DNA of 64,000 bases from [Clostridium] symbiosum (GCA_036419695.1 CP143946.1:3776001-3840000); one strand, 5' to 3'; shown: positions 1-8,894, counted from the first letter of the stretch. Notes: a model not told the origin generated them from the letters alone. A program made the numbers and translations.

Positions 1-1
1 C

Positions 2-1558
2 GGCCCGGGGGCCACAAACCTCGTCACCGGCATTGCAACCGCCAACTTTGACAGTGTTCCCCTCGTCTGCTTTACCGGACAGGTCCCGGTCGGCCTGATT
101 GGCAACGATGCGTTTCAGGAGGTGGACATCGTCGGAATTACGAGAAACATCTGTAAATATGCAGTCACAGTGAGACGCAGGGAGGATTTGGGCGCAATAA
201 TTAAGAAGGCCTTCCTCATCGCCGGAAGCGGAAAACCGGGAGTTGTCGTCGTCGATTTCCCGAAAGACATCCAGCAGGAGCAGGGCAGCCCCGATTATCC
301 AGACAGTGTGGAAATCCGCGGCTACAAGCCGAATACCTCCGTTCATGCGGGGCAGATAAAGAAGGCGGCAGAACTGCTGGAACAGTCGAAACGGCCCGTC
401 TTCCTCGTCGGCGGAGGCGTACAGATCGCACACGCATCCCGTGAGATGACGGAACTGGCCGAACTTACGAAGGTTCCCGTCATCACCACCATCATGGGCA
501 GGGGAGCCGTGCCCACCTCCCATCCTCTGTACGTCGGAAATCTTGGAATCCACGGAAGCTATGCCGCCAATTCGGCAGTCAGTCACTGTGACCTCCTCTT
601 CTCCATCGGAACCAGGTTCAACGACCGCATCACCGGTAAAATCGAAGAATTTGCAAAAAACGCTTCCATTGTACATATTGATATCGATCCCGCCTCCATT
701 TCCAGAAATATTGCCGTCGACATCCCCATCGTCGCAGACGCAAAGGAAGCGCTCCGCGCCCTGCTGGAAAAAGCCTCTCCCCTGGACACGGAGGCCTGGA
801 CGGCCCGGATAGGCGGCTGGAAGAAAAGCCGTCCCCTTTCCATGGGGCAGACCGGCCTGACTCCCCAGAAAATCATTGAGGCCGTTAACAGGCTTTTCCA
901 GCGCGCCGTCATCACCACCGATGTGGGGCAGAACCAGCTTTGGGCCACACAGTTTCTGGAGCTCAATGAAAACAGGCAGATGCTGACCTCGGGCGGACTC
1001 GGCACCATGGGATACGGTTTTCCGGCCGCCATCGGAGCAAAGCTCGGCAATCCGGACAAAGACGTCGTCGTCATTACCGGGGACGGGGGGATGCAGATGA
1101 ATATCCAGGAAATGGCGACCGCGGCCGTGTATGAGCTCCCCATTATCATCTGTATCCTGAACAACGGCTATCTGGGCAATGTCAGACAGTGGCAGGAAAT
1201 GTTCTTCGATCGGCGCTATTCTTCCACCTGCATGCGCCGCAGGAAAAGCTGCCCCGCCTCCTGCAGCTCCCCCGGGGAGGAATGCCCCGGATATACGCCG
1301 GATTTTATAAAGCTGGCGGAAAGCTACGGCGCCGCAGGAATCCGTGTCACCGATGAAAGTGAGATAGAGAGCGCGCTGCTGGCCGCCAAACAGATTACAA
1401 ACGGCCCGGCCGTCATAGAGTTTGTAATCGGACGGGAAACAAACGTCCTCCCCATCGTTCCCCCGGGAAATGCGTTAGGAGATATGATTCTGGAAAATGG
1501 CGGTATCAGTCCGGCGGATGAGGATATGATTCTGGAAAGCGAGGAAAAACAAGAATGA
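2..1558 (+). CDS. ilvB: Acetolactate synthase large subunit (5' end cut by window edge)
   Basis: Thiamine-diphosphate enzyme that condenses pyruvate units in the first committed step of branched-chain amino acid synthesis. The frame is open from base 2 with GPGATNLVTGIATA and CFTGQVP, so the GTG at 122 is not the start and roughly 80 N-terminal residues lie outside the window. The C-terminal ThDP-binding domain is clear: GDGGMQMNIQEMATA followed by ILNNGYLGNVRQWQEMF, the Mg/ThDP signature. Directly after it sits a cysteine-bearing insert (RRRKSCPASCSSPGEEC) before YTPDFIKLAESYG; comparable inserts are known in clostridial homologues. The stop overlaps the ilvN start (ATGA), so the two subunits are translationally coupled. 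Confidence 0.96.
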   Translation, partial: GPGATNLVTGIATANFDSVPLVCFTGQVPVGLIGNDAFQEVDIVGITRNICKYAVTVRRREDLGAIIKKAFLIAGSGKPGVVVVDFPKDIQQEQGSPDYPDSVEIRGYKPNTSVHAGQIKKAAELLEQSKRPVFLVGGGVQIAHASREMTELAELTKVPVITTIMGRGAVPTSHPLYVGNLGIHGSYAANSAVSHCDLLFSIGTRFNDRITGKIEEFAKNASIVHIDIDPASISRNIAVDIPIVADAKEALRALLEKASPLDTEAWTARIGGWKKSRPLSMGQTGLTPQKIIEAVNRLFQRAVITTDVGQNQLWATQFLELNENRQMLTSGGLGTMGYGFPAAIGAKLGNPDKDVVVITGDGGMQMNIQEMATAAVYELPIIICILNNGYLGNVRQWQEMFFDRRYSSTCMRRRKSCPASCSSPGEECPGYTPDFIKLAESYGAAGIRVTDESEIESALLAAKQITNGPAVIEFVIGRETNVLPIVPPGNALGDMILENGGISPADEDMILESEEKQE

Positions 1559-2046
1559 AGAAACGTTGGATTTGTCTGTTCGTAGAAAATGATATCGGCG
1601 TCCTTGCACGCATTTCCGGCCTGTTTTCCGGTAAATCCTATAACCTGAACAGTCTGACCGTCGGCAGGACGGAGGATGAAACCGTATCGAGGATGACCGT
1701 GAGCCTCACCAGTGACGACAAGGTGTTTGAACAGGTAAAAAAGCAGCTCAACCGCAGCGTTGAGGTAATTAAGGTCGTGGATATTACCGGCATCGCCGTC
1801 CATGTCAGGGAACTCATGTTTATCAAGATTAAAAACTGTTCGGAAGGCGACATGACGGAGATTTTCAGAATTTCCCAGGTTTACGGAGTCAAAATAATCG
1901 ACTATACGCCGACGGCCGTTCTGCTTGAAAGTGTGGATACGGAAGAGAACAACGACGGGCTGATCCGTCTTCTGGAGAGCCGCTTTATCAACCGGATTGA
2001 GATTGCCAGAGGTGGAAATGTGGCCGCCCCCGCCATTGAGAGATAG
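1555..2046 (+). CDS. ilvN: Acetolactate synthase small (regulatory) subunit
   Basis: A 163-residue regulatory subunit, normal length for the family. The N-terminal ACT domain reads WICLFVENDIGVLARISGLF, with SYNLNSLTVG following, which is the valine-feedback type. The C-terminal ALS_ss_C region runs from about residue 85 (ELMFIKIK, then VYGVKIIDYTPTAVLLES). The start overlaps the ilvB stop by four bases, so stoichiometric expression is expected. The gene is the last of its operon and is followed by stem-loops before the convergent kinase gene. Confidence 0.96.
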   Translation: MKKRWICLFVENDIGVLARISGLFSGKSYNLNSLTVGRTEDETVSRMTVSLTSDDKVFEQVKKQLNRSVEVIKVVDITGIAVHVRELMFIKIKNCSEGDMTEIFRISQVYGVKIIDYTPTAVLLESVDTEENNDGLIRLLESRFINRIEIARGGNVAAPAIER

Positions 2047-2053
2047 CTTCCCG

Positions 2054-2108
2054 ATACCTTTAACTCCGAAGCCGCAGCCCCGAAGTTAAAGGTATGCCCT
2101 GCCGGGCA
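2054..2108. terminator. Two stem-loops between convergent ilvN and kinase genes
   Basis: A perfect 12-bp stem (2054-2065 with 2084-2095, 18-base loop) is followed at once by a 5-bp TGCCC/GGGCA hairpin (2095-2108). No T-run follows on the + strand, so intrinsic termination is only inferred from the position between convergent genes. Confidence 0.5.
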
Positions 2109-2143
2109 GCCTGATTTGCTGAATAGAACCGAAATCGTAATTT

Positions 2144-4594
2144 TCAAATGGGCGTGTTATTTTTTGCCTTCATAACCCCGCTCAAAACCTGATAGAGTAA
2201 ATCCGAATCGATTGGCTTCGCCAGATGGCCGTCCATTCCGGCTTCCGACGCTTTCACCACATCCTCGTGGAAGGCATCGGCCGTCATTGCGATGATGGGG
2301 ATGCTCCCGGCCCGCGGATGCTGAGATTTCCGGATTCTCTCCGCCGACTCATATCCATCCATCACTGGCATCTGCATATCCATCAGGATCAGGTCGAAAC
2401 GGTCGCCGTCGGCCAGAAATTTCTCCAGCGCCTCTTTTCCGTCGGCCGCACATTCCACCTCCAGCCCCGCCATCTTAAGCAGTTCAATGGCAATCTCCTG
2501 GTTTAGTTCGTTGTCCTCCGCCAGCAGTACACAGTGGCCGGACAGATCTGGCTTGTTCATCTGGACGCTGTATGACGGCATCGTGAACACCCTGCTTTTT
2601 CCTGCCGCCGAAAGTAGGGTATTATAAAGCACGGATGAAAAAAGAGGCTTTGCCAGGAATGCATTGGCCCCCGCTTCACGGGCGCTCCTTTCAATTGCGC
2701 TCCAATCATAGGCGGTAATTATGATAATCGTCGTATCCATTCCCACAATCTCCCGGATCCTCCGCGTCACCTCTATTCCATCCAAATCCGGCATCTTCCA
2801 GTCAATGAAGCAGACGTCATAATTTTCTCCCGAACAGTGGGCGCTCCTGATCTTCTGCACGCAGTCTTCGCCTGTGAGCACCCAGTCGCACAAAATACCC
2901 AGATTCTTCAAAAGGTTCGAGGTATGGATGCAACTGTCGCGGTCATAGTCGGCCACCAGAACCTTCAGGGATTCCATAGCCGGATGTCTCTGGGCTGATA
3001 CGCTCCCCCTGGCCTCGGGCACATCAAAATCGATTTCCACCGTAAATCTGGTTCCCTTTTCCGATTCACTTTTTACGGATATCGTACCTCCCATCAGGGT
3101 GACCAGATTCTTTGTAATCGGCATTCCAAGCCCGGTGCCCCCGAATTTTCGCGCGGTAGCCGCACTTTCCTGCTCAAACGGGTCAAAAAGACGTCCCTGA
3201 AATTCCCTGCTCATTCCGATTCCGGTGTCACTGACAATAAAACGCAGGCGGATCTTTCGATCGAGGCGCCTCACCTGCTGTATCTCCAGCCGGACGGAAC
3301 CGCCCTCCGGCGTAAATTTAACCGCATTGGACAAAAGGTTCAACAACACCTGGTTCAGCCTCATCACATCCCCGGTCAAAACCGTATCGCTCAGTTCCAC
3401 AAAAGGCACCGTAAAATTCACCCCTTTTGCAGCGGCCTGAGGATAGATAATGGAGGTCAGTGATTCCACCGCACTCTCCAAATCAAAATTTTCGTGCGCT
3501 ATCTTCATCCTCCCTTCATCAATCTTGGACATATCCAGTACATCATTGATAAGGGCCATGAGATGTTTGGAGGAATAACCAATTTTTCTGAGGCAGTCTG
3601 CCACCCTCTGTTTATCGTCTATATATGCTCCGGCTATGGTCGTCATACCGATAATTGCGTTCATTGGGGTCCGGATTTCATGGCTCATGCGGGATAAGAA
3701 ATCCGATTTGGCATGATTGGCCTGTTCCGCCACAGTCAGCGCATCTCTAAGTGCTTCTGCCTGTTCCGTCAGCTTTGCCTTCATCTGACGGAGTTCGGTC
3801 ACATCGGTAATATCGATAAACAACGCCAGATAAACAGGGCAGCCGTTCTGCCAGTCCACGCAGGTGGCATTGACCTGAAGCCACAGCGTTTGTTCCTTTC
3901 TGCTCTTTACACACATGACAAAGTGCACCGGTTCGCCCGTCAGAAACTTTTCCCGGTTTTCACGGATGGCTGTCATATTACTTTCTATATTTTGCCGGTG
4001 CAGGCTCTCTATTCCTCCGTTTTCAACATCCCGGAAGTAATCCATGAAGCGGCGGTTGCCCTCCAGCAGCGTCATATTAAGTTCCCTGTCAATACGGAAT
4101 TTTGCGACAAAGCCAGGCAGGTTTTCATAGGTGACCGACTGTTCCTTCTGGACGCGTATCAGAGCATCGATGTTGGTCATGACCGTATAGGCTACCTGGT
4201 AACCGTTTACATATTCCTCCGAAAACTGGGTGGAGAACTGTATCCATAAAAGATTGCCGTCTTTCCTGTGCATCCGTGAAAGAAACTGGTAACCGCTCCG
4301 GTGGTTGGCCAGTGCATCTCCGACCGTCTCCGTCAGGCGCCCCCACTCTTTTGGGTCATATTTTGCATAAAAGAGATCCGGCCTGTTATGGAATTCCGCC
4401 TCATAGTCCGCCTTATTCCACCCAATAAACTTATAGTAAAACTCGTTCGCCCAAATCAGTGTAAAATGTTCATCCAGAAGATGTTTGCTCACACTGACTC
4501 CCATCAGGCGCATCAGCGTATGATACTCATACTCGGCCGACGCCGTCTGCAGTTCACTGCTTCCCGACGAAATTTCTTTTTCCCGTTCACCCAT
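2144..4594 (-). CDS. Soluble hybrid sensor histidine kinase (PAS-PAS-HisKA-HATPase-REC-REC)
   Basis: An 816-residue phosphorelay kinase with no signal peptide or membrane segment, so it senses a cytoplasmic cue. Order: two PAS-like sensors (about 35-145 and 155-270), a short coiled coil, HisKA with phospho-acceptor His305 in SHEIRTPMNAIIG, HATPase with N-box NLLSNAVKF (419-427), DTGIG (456-460) and GGTGLGM (485-491), then two receiver domains. REC1 keeps Asp598 (FIDWKMPD) and Lys649 but its N-terminal acidic pocket is weak (ADYDRD). REC2 is canonical (AEDNELNQ, Asp739 in LMDMQMPVMDG, Lys783). There is no HPt domain or output regulator beside it. The ligand is unknown. Confidence 0.93.
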   Translation of the reverse strand: MGEREKEISSGSSELQTASAEYEYHTLMRLMGVSVSKHLLDEHFTLIWANEFYYKFIGWNKADYEAEFHNRPDLFYAKYDPKEWGRLTETVGDALANHRSGYQFLSRMHRKDGNLLWIQFSTQFSEEYVNGYQVAYTVMTNIDALIRVQKEQSVTYENLPGFVAKFRIDRELNMTLLEGNRRFMDYFRDVENGGIESLHRQNIESNMTAIRENREKFLTGEPVHFVMCVKSRKEQTLWLQVNATCVDWQNGCPVYLALFIDITDVTELRQMKAKLTEQAEALRDALTVAEQANHAKSDFLSRMSHEIRTPMNAIIGMTTIAGAYIDDKQRVADCLRKIGYSSKHLMALINDVLDMSKIDEGRMKIAHENFDLESAVESLTSIIYPQAAAKGVNFTVPFVELSDTVLTGDVMRLNQVLLNLLSNAVKFTPEGGSVRLEIQQVRRLDRKIRLRFIVSDTGIGMSREFQGRLFDPFEQESAATARKFGGTGLGMPITKNLVTLMGGTISVKSESEKGTRFTVEIDFDVPEARGSVSAQRHPAMESLKVLVADYDRDSCIHTSNLLKNLGILCDWVLTGEDCVQKIRSAHCSGENYDVCFIDWKMPDLDGIEVTRRIREIVGMDTTIIIITAYDWSAIERSAREAGANAFLAKPLFSSVLYNTLLSAAGKSRVFTMPSYSVQMNKPDLSGHCVLLAEDNELNQEIAIELLKMAGLEVECAADGKEALEKFLADGDRFDLILMDMQMPVMDGYESAERIRKSQHPRAGSIPIIAMTADAFHEDVVKASEAGMDGHLAKPIDSDLLYQVLSGVMKAKNNTPI

Positions 4595-4821
4595 TTATAT
4601 TTCCTCCTGGCCCTGAGAATTGTCACTTAGAATGATGCTTTATGTTTGATAGCTCCGCCATCCGTTCCCCACAGTCCGCCGTATCTGCAGCGCAATCTTG
4701 TTCATGTTATGCTGTTTACAATATAGCATATCCTGCAAAACTTCACAACCAGCTTATGGCAATTATTTGCAGGAAATGATAGAATAAAAAGCATACGGAT
4801 TAAACACAGGAGTGGGTAGCA

Positions 4822-6288
4822 ATGGAACAAGAACAGCAGATATCAAACCTGATTTATGAATTTTTTTATATGCGTATACATTTTGAATATTATAAATGCG
4901 GGGATACCCTTCCATCCATCGACACACTGTGCAGACAGTTCTGTGTCAGCCCCCAGACCGTAAAAGCCGCTCTGAGGCAGCTGCGGGCCGAAGGTTATAT
5001 CTCCATGCGCAACGGCAGAGCCACCAGGATCATATACAGGCAGACCAGACAGGAACTGATTCGTTTTGTCCTCGGTTTCTTTTCGGAACGCCGGACTGCA
5101 TTCCCCGATCTCTGCCGGACTGCGGAGTTAATCTCAGTCCCGTTCTTCTCCGAGGCATTCCGCCGGATGGAAGAAAACGATTTTCTGCACCTGTCACGCT
5201 ACATAGAACGCGCACAGTCCGACGATCTGCTCTATTTTTACTCTTACGTGTTGCAAAAGCTGGAGAATCCTCTGGCAATGAACCTCTTCTGGGAAATATC
5301 AATGTTCATGGGACTCATGTTTATCGGTGAAAAGGGCGGGGACGGATTTTACAATAAGAAGTTATTGCGTGAGGGAATCGAAGAAATTATAAGTTACAAA
5401 AATACGCAGGACTTAAAAAGCCTGCACGGCGCCATATTGAAACACCAGAAAGAATCCATGGAAGAAGCGCTCCGGTACGTTGCACAATACGTTCCTCTTT
5501 CCGGTAAGCAAAAACAGACCCCTTTTGTCTGGCATATTTACCGGGAACGGCCGCAGCTCTGTTACAGCCTGGCCACGCGGATCCTATTTGGAATCTATCT
5601 TGGAGAATACAGGGAAACGGAATATCTTCCTTCATACGAAAAGATGGCCGAAAAATATAATGTCTCGTTGAGCACGATCCGGAGAACCGTACGGATCCTG
5701 AACCAGTCAGGTGCAGCCGAATCCGTCAACGGAGTTGGCACCCGTGTCTTCTCAATTGGTCAACGGTGTAATATGCCCGACTTTACCATCCCCGCCGTGC
5801 GGCGGAACCTGGCGTTTTTTGTCCAGTCCTATGAAATAATTATCTATTCCTGCGAAAGGGCGGCGGTAGCGACGCTCCTGGCTCTCACCGAAAAAGAACG
5901 CGGACGCTTAAAAGAACAGCTCAAAAAAAACGTGGACGAGAAACGTTGTGGAATGACTCCCTGGCACCTGCTTCTCTGCATCTCACAGAGCAATCCCTTA
6001 AACGGAATCCGGGAAATTTATTCTAAAATATTCGGCCTGTTTCTCTGGGGATATCCCTTAAAAGGCTCTCAAAAGGAAACGGCAAAACTTGATTCCGAAC
6101 TCAGAATTTTCACAGAGAAAATGCTTCAGTATCTCGAACAGGGCGATTTCGTCCGATGTGGCAGATGCATGAAAGAGACAAGCACTTATCAATTCCATGC
6201 GTCGGAACAGTATCTTTTAAGCATTGGCTTTGAACCGGATGAACTGAGGCTCTCCCCGTCGATCCGTCTTGTCCTTCCTGAGGATTGA
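4822..6288 (+). CDS. Transcription regulator with two GntR-type winged helices
   Basis: A 488-residue DNA-binding protein. The first GntR-like winged helix lies at residues 5-75 (GDTLPSIDTLCRQFCVSP, then TVKAALRQLRAEGYI). A second, clearly related one lies in the middle at about 262-320 (TEYLPSYEKMAEKYNVSL, then TIRRTVRILNQSG). Each is followed by a mostly helical region of about 160 residues that matches no effector domain I recognise, so the protein looks like an internal tandem duplication. It is divergent from the hybrid kinase gene; the 227-bp gap between them must hold both promoters. The start at 4822 has GGAG 14 bases and a GGGT 6 bases upstream, a weak site. Confidence 0.8.
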   Translation: MEQEQQISNLIYEFFYMRIHFEYYKCGDTLPSIDTLCRQFCVSPQTVKAALRQLRAEGYISMRNGRATRIIYRQTRQELIRFVLGFFSERRTAFPDLCRTAELISVPFFSEAFRRMEENDFLHLSRYIERAQSDDLLYFYSYVLQKLENPLAMNLFWEISMFMGLMFIGEKGGDGFYNKKLLREGIEEIISYKNTQDLKSLHGAILKHQKESMEEALRYVAQYVPLSGKQKQTPFVWHIYRERPQLCYSLATRILFGIYLGEYRETEYLPSYEKMAEKYNVSLSTIRRTVRILNQSGAAESVNGVGTRVFSIGQRCNMPDFTIPAVRRNLAFFVQSYEIIIYSCERAAVATLLALTEKERGRLKEQLKKNVDEKRCGMTPWHLLLCISQSNPLNGIREIYSKIFGLFLWGYPLKGSQKETAKLDSELRIFTEKMLQYLEQGDFVRCGRCMKETSTYQFHASEQYLLSIGFEPDELRLSPSIRLVLPED

Positions 6289-6403
6289 GTAACAAAAGAA
6301 ATGCCCGAAAATGGCGGGCAAAAGGCAGAAACCTGAACAGGTGATAGTGACCATGGCGCGGTTATGCCACGGACTATCCCTAGTATACACTGTAAGGAGG
6401 TAT

Positions 6404-6952
6404 ATGATGTACTATTCGACCAACTTCACATCCCCCGCAGGGGTTCTCACCCTTGCCTGCGACGCCGACGGCAGCCATCTTATCGGACTGTGGATTGAAG
6501 GACAGAAATACCATGGAAAATCGGTTCCCGGACCGATGGAGGCTAACGACGGCATGCCCGTATTCACCGCTGCAAAAAACTGGCTGAACCGGTATTTTGC
6601 AGGTGAGAAGCCTGCCGTCTCAGAACTGCCGTTAGCTCCCATCGGCGGAGAATTCCGTCAGGACGTATGGAGCATTCTTTGTGAAATTCCATATGGGGAA
6701 GTTGTCACCTATGGGGATATTGCCAAAAAAATGGCGGCCAGAATGGGCAGGAAAAACATGTCAAGCCAGGCGGTGGGCGGGGCGGTCGGGCACAACCCTA
6801 TTTCCATTATTATCCCCTGCCACCGGGTTGTAGGCTCAAACGGCAGCCTGACCGGATATGCCGGAGGGATCTCAACGAAAATGAAATTGCTGGAATTAGA
6901 AGGGGTGGATCTGTCTCACTTTTTTATTCCGGCGAAAGGAACGGCCTTATAA
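6404..6952 (+). CDS. ogt: Methylated-DNA-protein cysteine S-methyltransferase
   Basis: Suicide repair enzyme that moves the alkyl group from O6-alkylguanine to its own cysteine. The 182-residue product ends with the classic active site IIPCHRVVGSNGSLTGYAGG, with Cys139 as acceptor, and has the winged-helix stretch FRQDVWSILCEIPYGEVVTY. The longest frame opens at 6311, but the ATG at 6404 follows an excellent AAGGAGG (6394-6400), and the extra 31 residues have no family counterpart. The gene is followed by a strong terminator. It appears monocistronic. Confidence 0.93.
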   Translation: MMYYSTNFTSPAGVLTLACDADGSHLIGLWIEGQKYHGKSVPGPMEANDGMPVFTAAKNWLNRYFAGEKPAVSELPLAPIGGEFRQDVWSILCEIPYGEVVTYGDIAKKMAARMGRKNMSSQAVGGAVGHNPISIIIPCHRVVGSNGSLTGYAGGISTKMKLLELEGVDLSHFFIPAKGTAL

Positions 6953-6971
6953 GCTGTATCACATATCTAAA

Positions 6972-6997
6972 AAAAGTGCTGTAAATACAGCACTTTT
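6972..6997. terminator. Bidirectional intrinsic terminator
   Basis: An 11-bp perfect stem AAAAGTGCTGT/ACAGCACTTTT with a 4-base loop, with A- and T-tracts on its sides. It serves ogt on + and the tRNA-Leu transcript on -. Confidence 0.88.
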
Positions 6998-7001
6998 CAT
7001 A

Positions 7002-7082
7002 TGCGGGTGACAGGACTTGAACCTGCACGGGGTTTCCACTAGAACCTAAATCTAGCGCGTCTGCCAATTCCGCCACACCCGC
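7002..7082 (-). tRNA. tRNA-Leu (anticodon TAG)
   Basis: Acceptor GCGGGTG pairs with CACCCGC, the anticodon stem CTAGA/TCTAG encloses loop TTTAGGT with anticodon TAG, and the T-arm is GTTCAAGTC. A type II variable arm is present, as expected for leucine. CCA is not encoded. Confidence 0.95.
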
Positions 7083-7498
7083 TGGACAGTGAGAATGCAT
7101 AGAATACATTTTCCACCTTAAAACAGCACTATTATTATATAAGGAACCCACAGACTTTGTCAATCAAAATATGGAACATGGCCTCAAAATGAAATTTTCA
7201 TCCGGCTTCACACTTTTTTCACAAAGAAGCCAAACTTTCAACACATTTTTTGAGTAATATAGCAATCAGCAGGCAGGATCTGCAGTAATACTTTTTCATA
7301 CTCCTCCGGCAGGATTCCCTCCTGCCGGATTCCTCTGTCCGTAATATTCACGGATTCAGGAGGGACCGGATTTCTTCGATAAAAATCTTTTTTATTTTTC
7401 GGATAATATAAATTATATAAAATATAAAAACACTCTTCCCTTTTGAAACTTTTTATGGTACAATATTGCTGTCTGATTGATAATGTCAATTACATCAC
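7083..7498. other. Intergenic stretch with one strong hairpin
   Basis: No convincing gene. It holds a perfect 10-bp hairpin with a 5-base loop (7305-7329, TCCGGCAGGA arms) and, near 7450-7470, an extended -10-like TGGTACAAT suited to the tRNA-Ala gene. An 83-codon minus frame crosses the region but overlaps that promoter and has no ribosome site. Confidence 0.6.
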
Positions 7499-7571
7499 GG
7501 GGCATTAGCGCAGCTGGGAGCGCGTTTGAATGGCATTCAAAAGGTCACGGGTTCGAATCCCGTATGCTCCA
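7499..7571 (+). tRNA. tRNA-Ala (anticodon GGC)
   Basis: 73 nt. The acceptor stem is GGGGCAT/ATGCTCC, the anticodon stem TTTGA/TCAAA encloses ATGGCAT with GGC in the centre, and the T-arm is CGGGTTCGAATCCCG. CCA is not encoded. Confidence 0.95.
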
Positions 7572-7577
7572 TTTTTT

Positions 7578-7606
7578 AAAGGTCTGGTATTTACCGGACC
7601 TTTTTT
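7578..7606 (+). terminator. Intrinsic terminator of tRNA-Ala
   Basis: A 12-bp stem (one G-T pair), AAAGGTCTGGTA/TACCGGACCTTT, followed directly by a T-run. Confidence 0.88.
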
Positions 7607-7706
7607 GTTTAAATTATCAGATTGGAAATCAACGCCAATTCACTGTGACCGAATAGTTTTTTCGCATTCGCAGATACTAATAAGGACATCAGAAAACACA
7701 TTTCAG

Positions 7707-7880
7707 ATGGAAAGGATGGTGAATGCATTGAGAAATTTATATGACGACGGCAATATTCCCGAGATAGACATGCCCAAATCTTCCAACGCAACTTATGAGG
7801 TGCCGGACGAACTTCCTGTTTCCACCGAACCGCTTCCCGAATCGGAACGCCCACGTAAAGACGGCCCCGGAGGAAATTAG
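7707..7880 (+). CDS. Possible small acidic hypothetical protein (57 aa)
   Basis: A short frame between two terminators. The product contains LRNLYDDGNIPEIDMPKS and a proline/glutamate-rich tail with no membrane segment or known motif. The start is unclear: the ATG at 7707 has no good ribosome site, while AAAGGA just upstream of the in-frame GTG at 7719 is better placed. The strong terminator right after it (7916-7960) supports a real transcript. It could be a small unstructured protein or non-coding. Confidence 0.35.
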   Translation: MERMVNALRNLYDDGNIPEIDMPKSSNATYEVPDELPVSTEPLPESERPRKDGPGGN

Positions 7881-7915
7881 GACAAAACGGGCAACGGACT
7901 CACCATTAAAAAAAT

Positions 7916-7960
7916 AAAAGCCGGTTTCCAGTGACTTTGCTCTCCTGGGAACCGGTTTTT
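7916..7960 (+). terminator. Strong intrinsic terminator
   Basis: Stem AAGCCGGTTTCCAG pairs with CTGGGAACCGGTTTTT around a 13-base loop, with T-run at the 3' side. Confidence 0.85.
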
Positions 7961-8065
7961 GCCGCCCTGCCAACTGATACAGGCGGAAATCCGAAGCATT
8001 GCGGAAGGAATGCCGGTTTTCGCTTGTATAAAATTTGTTTTTTTTTGATTTTTTTGAAGTATATA

Positions 8066-8093
8066 TTGAATTCTTTTTTGTCTGTGATATAAT
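8066..8093 (+). promoter_or_regulatory. Sigma-A promoter of tRNA-Ala (CGC)
   Basis: TTGAAT, 16-base spacer, TATAAT, ending 9 bases before the mature tRNA. Confidence 0.75.
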
Positions 8094-8102
8094 TGAGCAC
8101 AT

Positions 8103-8175
8103 GGGGACATAGCTCAGCTGGGAGAGCGCTGCGTTCGCAACGCAGAGACCGCGGGTTCGAATCCCGTTGTCTCCA
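8103..8175 (+). tRNA. tRNA-Ala (anticodon CGC)
   Basis: 73 nt. The acceptor is GGGGACA/TGTCTCC, the anticodon stem CTGCG/CGCAG encloses TTCGCAA, and the T-arm is CGGGTTCGAATCCCG. Reading the 7-base loop puts CGC at positions 34-36. Confidence 0.94.
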
Positions 8176-8314
8176 TTCGTCAGTCAAAAGCGTGTTCCAT
8201 ATACTATTTTCTTTCTCTCTTCCCTTTCTATCAGAACACTGTATTCTGCCCAGTCCGGTTCCTTCTCCGGCGCCCACGCATATAATGTATTAACTACACC
8301 ATTGAGGTACCGTT

Positions 8315-8569
8315 ATGCCCGGAAGCTGGACCTTCCAGTCCTATCTTACTCCATATGATTCTTTCATCTTCTATAATGCAATCGGAAAACATGAGGATTA
8401 TTTTTATCAGCCGCTGGCCGTGGCCAAACAGGTTGTCAACGGCACAAATTACCGCTTTGTAGCGATTGCAGAACCTTTAAAAGAAAATCTTTCCTCCCAC
8501 TTTGCCGTTATCGATATGCATCAGCCGATTGGCGGTGAAGCCTATACTACAAATATTACATTCGTGTAG
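8315..8569 (+). CDS. Small cystatin-like protein
   Basis: An 84-residue protein with no signal peptide. Residues 35-50, LAVAKQVVNGTNYRFVA, carry the QVVxG signature of cystatins (residues 39-43) followed by the usual NY and beta strand; residues 62-72 (HFAVIDMHQPIGG) could form the second edge loop. GAGG lies about 9 bases before the ATG. Eukaryotic cystatins block papain-type proteases with this loop; whether this bacterial protein inhibits anything is not shown. It lies alone between tRNA-Ala and tRNA-Thr genes. Alternative: the cystatin fold used as a plain structural domain. Confidence 0.7.
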   Translation: MPGSWTFQSYLTPYDSFIFYNAIGKHEDYFYQPLAVAKQVVNGTNYRFVAIAEPLKENLSSHFAVIDMHQPIGGEAYTTNITFV

Positions 8570-8675
8570 ATTTGCCTTCAAAAAGCGAGGCCCTGTGGAA
8601 AAAGAGCGCGAAAGGACACTGCGTCAGCCGGCCACATTTTCTTCAAAATTTTTCTTATACAGGCAGATTAGATAG

Positions 8676-8704
8676 TTGACAAAACCGTCATCCCGTGGTA
8701 CACT
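8676..8704 (+). promoter_or_regulatory. Sigma-A promoter of tRNA-Thr
   Basis: Consensus TTGACA, 17-base spacer, TACACT, 22 bases before the tRNA. Confidence 0.82.
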
Positions 8705-8726
8705 AGTCAAGGCTTAAACGTCAGAT

Positions 8727-8799
8727 GCTGCTGTGGCTCAGTCGGTAGAGCGTCGCATTGGTAGTGCGGAGGTCACGGGTCCGATTCCCGTCAGCAGCT
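8727..8799 (+). tRNA. tRNA-Thr (anticodon GGT)
   Basis: 73 nt. The acceptor is GCTGCTG/CAGCAGC, the anticodon loop TTGGTAG sits in stem TCGCA/TGCGG, and the T-arm is CGGGTCCGATTCCCG. Confidence 0.93.
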
Positions 8800-8804
8800 C
8801 GATT

Positions 8805-8832
8805 AAAACCCTTGAATTTTCAAGGGTTTTTT
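8805..8832 (+). terminator. Intrinsic terminator of tRNA-Thr
   Basis: Perfect 12-bp stem AAAACCCTTGAA/TTCAAGGGTTTT with a 2-base centre and trailing T's. Confidence 0.88.
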
Positions 8833-8894
8833 GATATTTTTAAATTCCTGGACTATGATCCGGGTGGACTTTTTTCTGATTGGCTAACATTTGG

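Noticed and set aside
583..1164. 193-codon antisense frame in ilvB
   Set aside because: A shadow of the GC-biased third positions of ilvB; no start context.
1210..1300. Cys-rich insert in IlvB as an anomaly
   Set aside because: Unusual next to E. coli IlvB, but similar inserts are known in clostridial acetolactate synthases, so it is noted in the feature only.
7238..7489. 83-codon minus-strand frame between tRNA-Leu and tRNA-Ala
   Set aside because: It has no ribosome site, begins inside the tRNA-Ala promoter region and runs through a perfect hairpin. Its C-terminal part looks mildly protein-like, but not enough to call.
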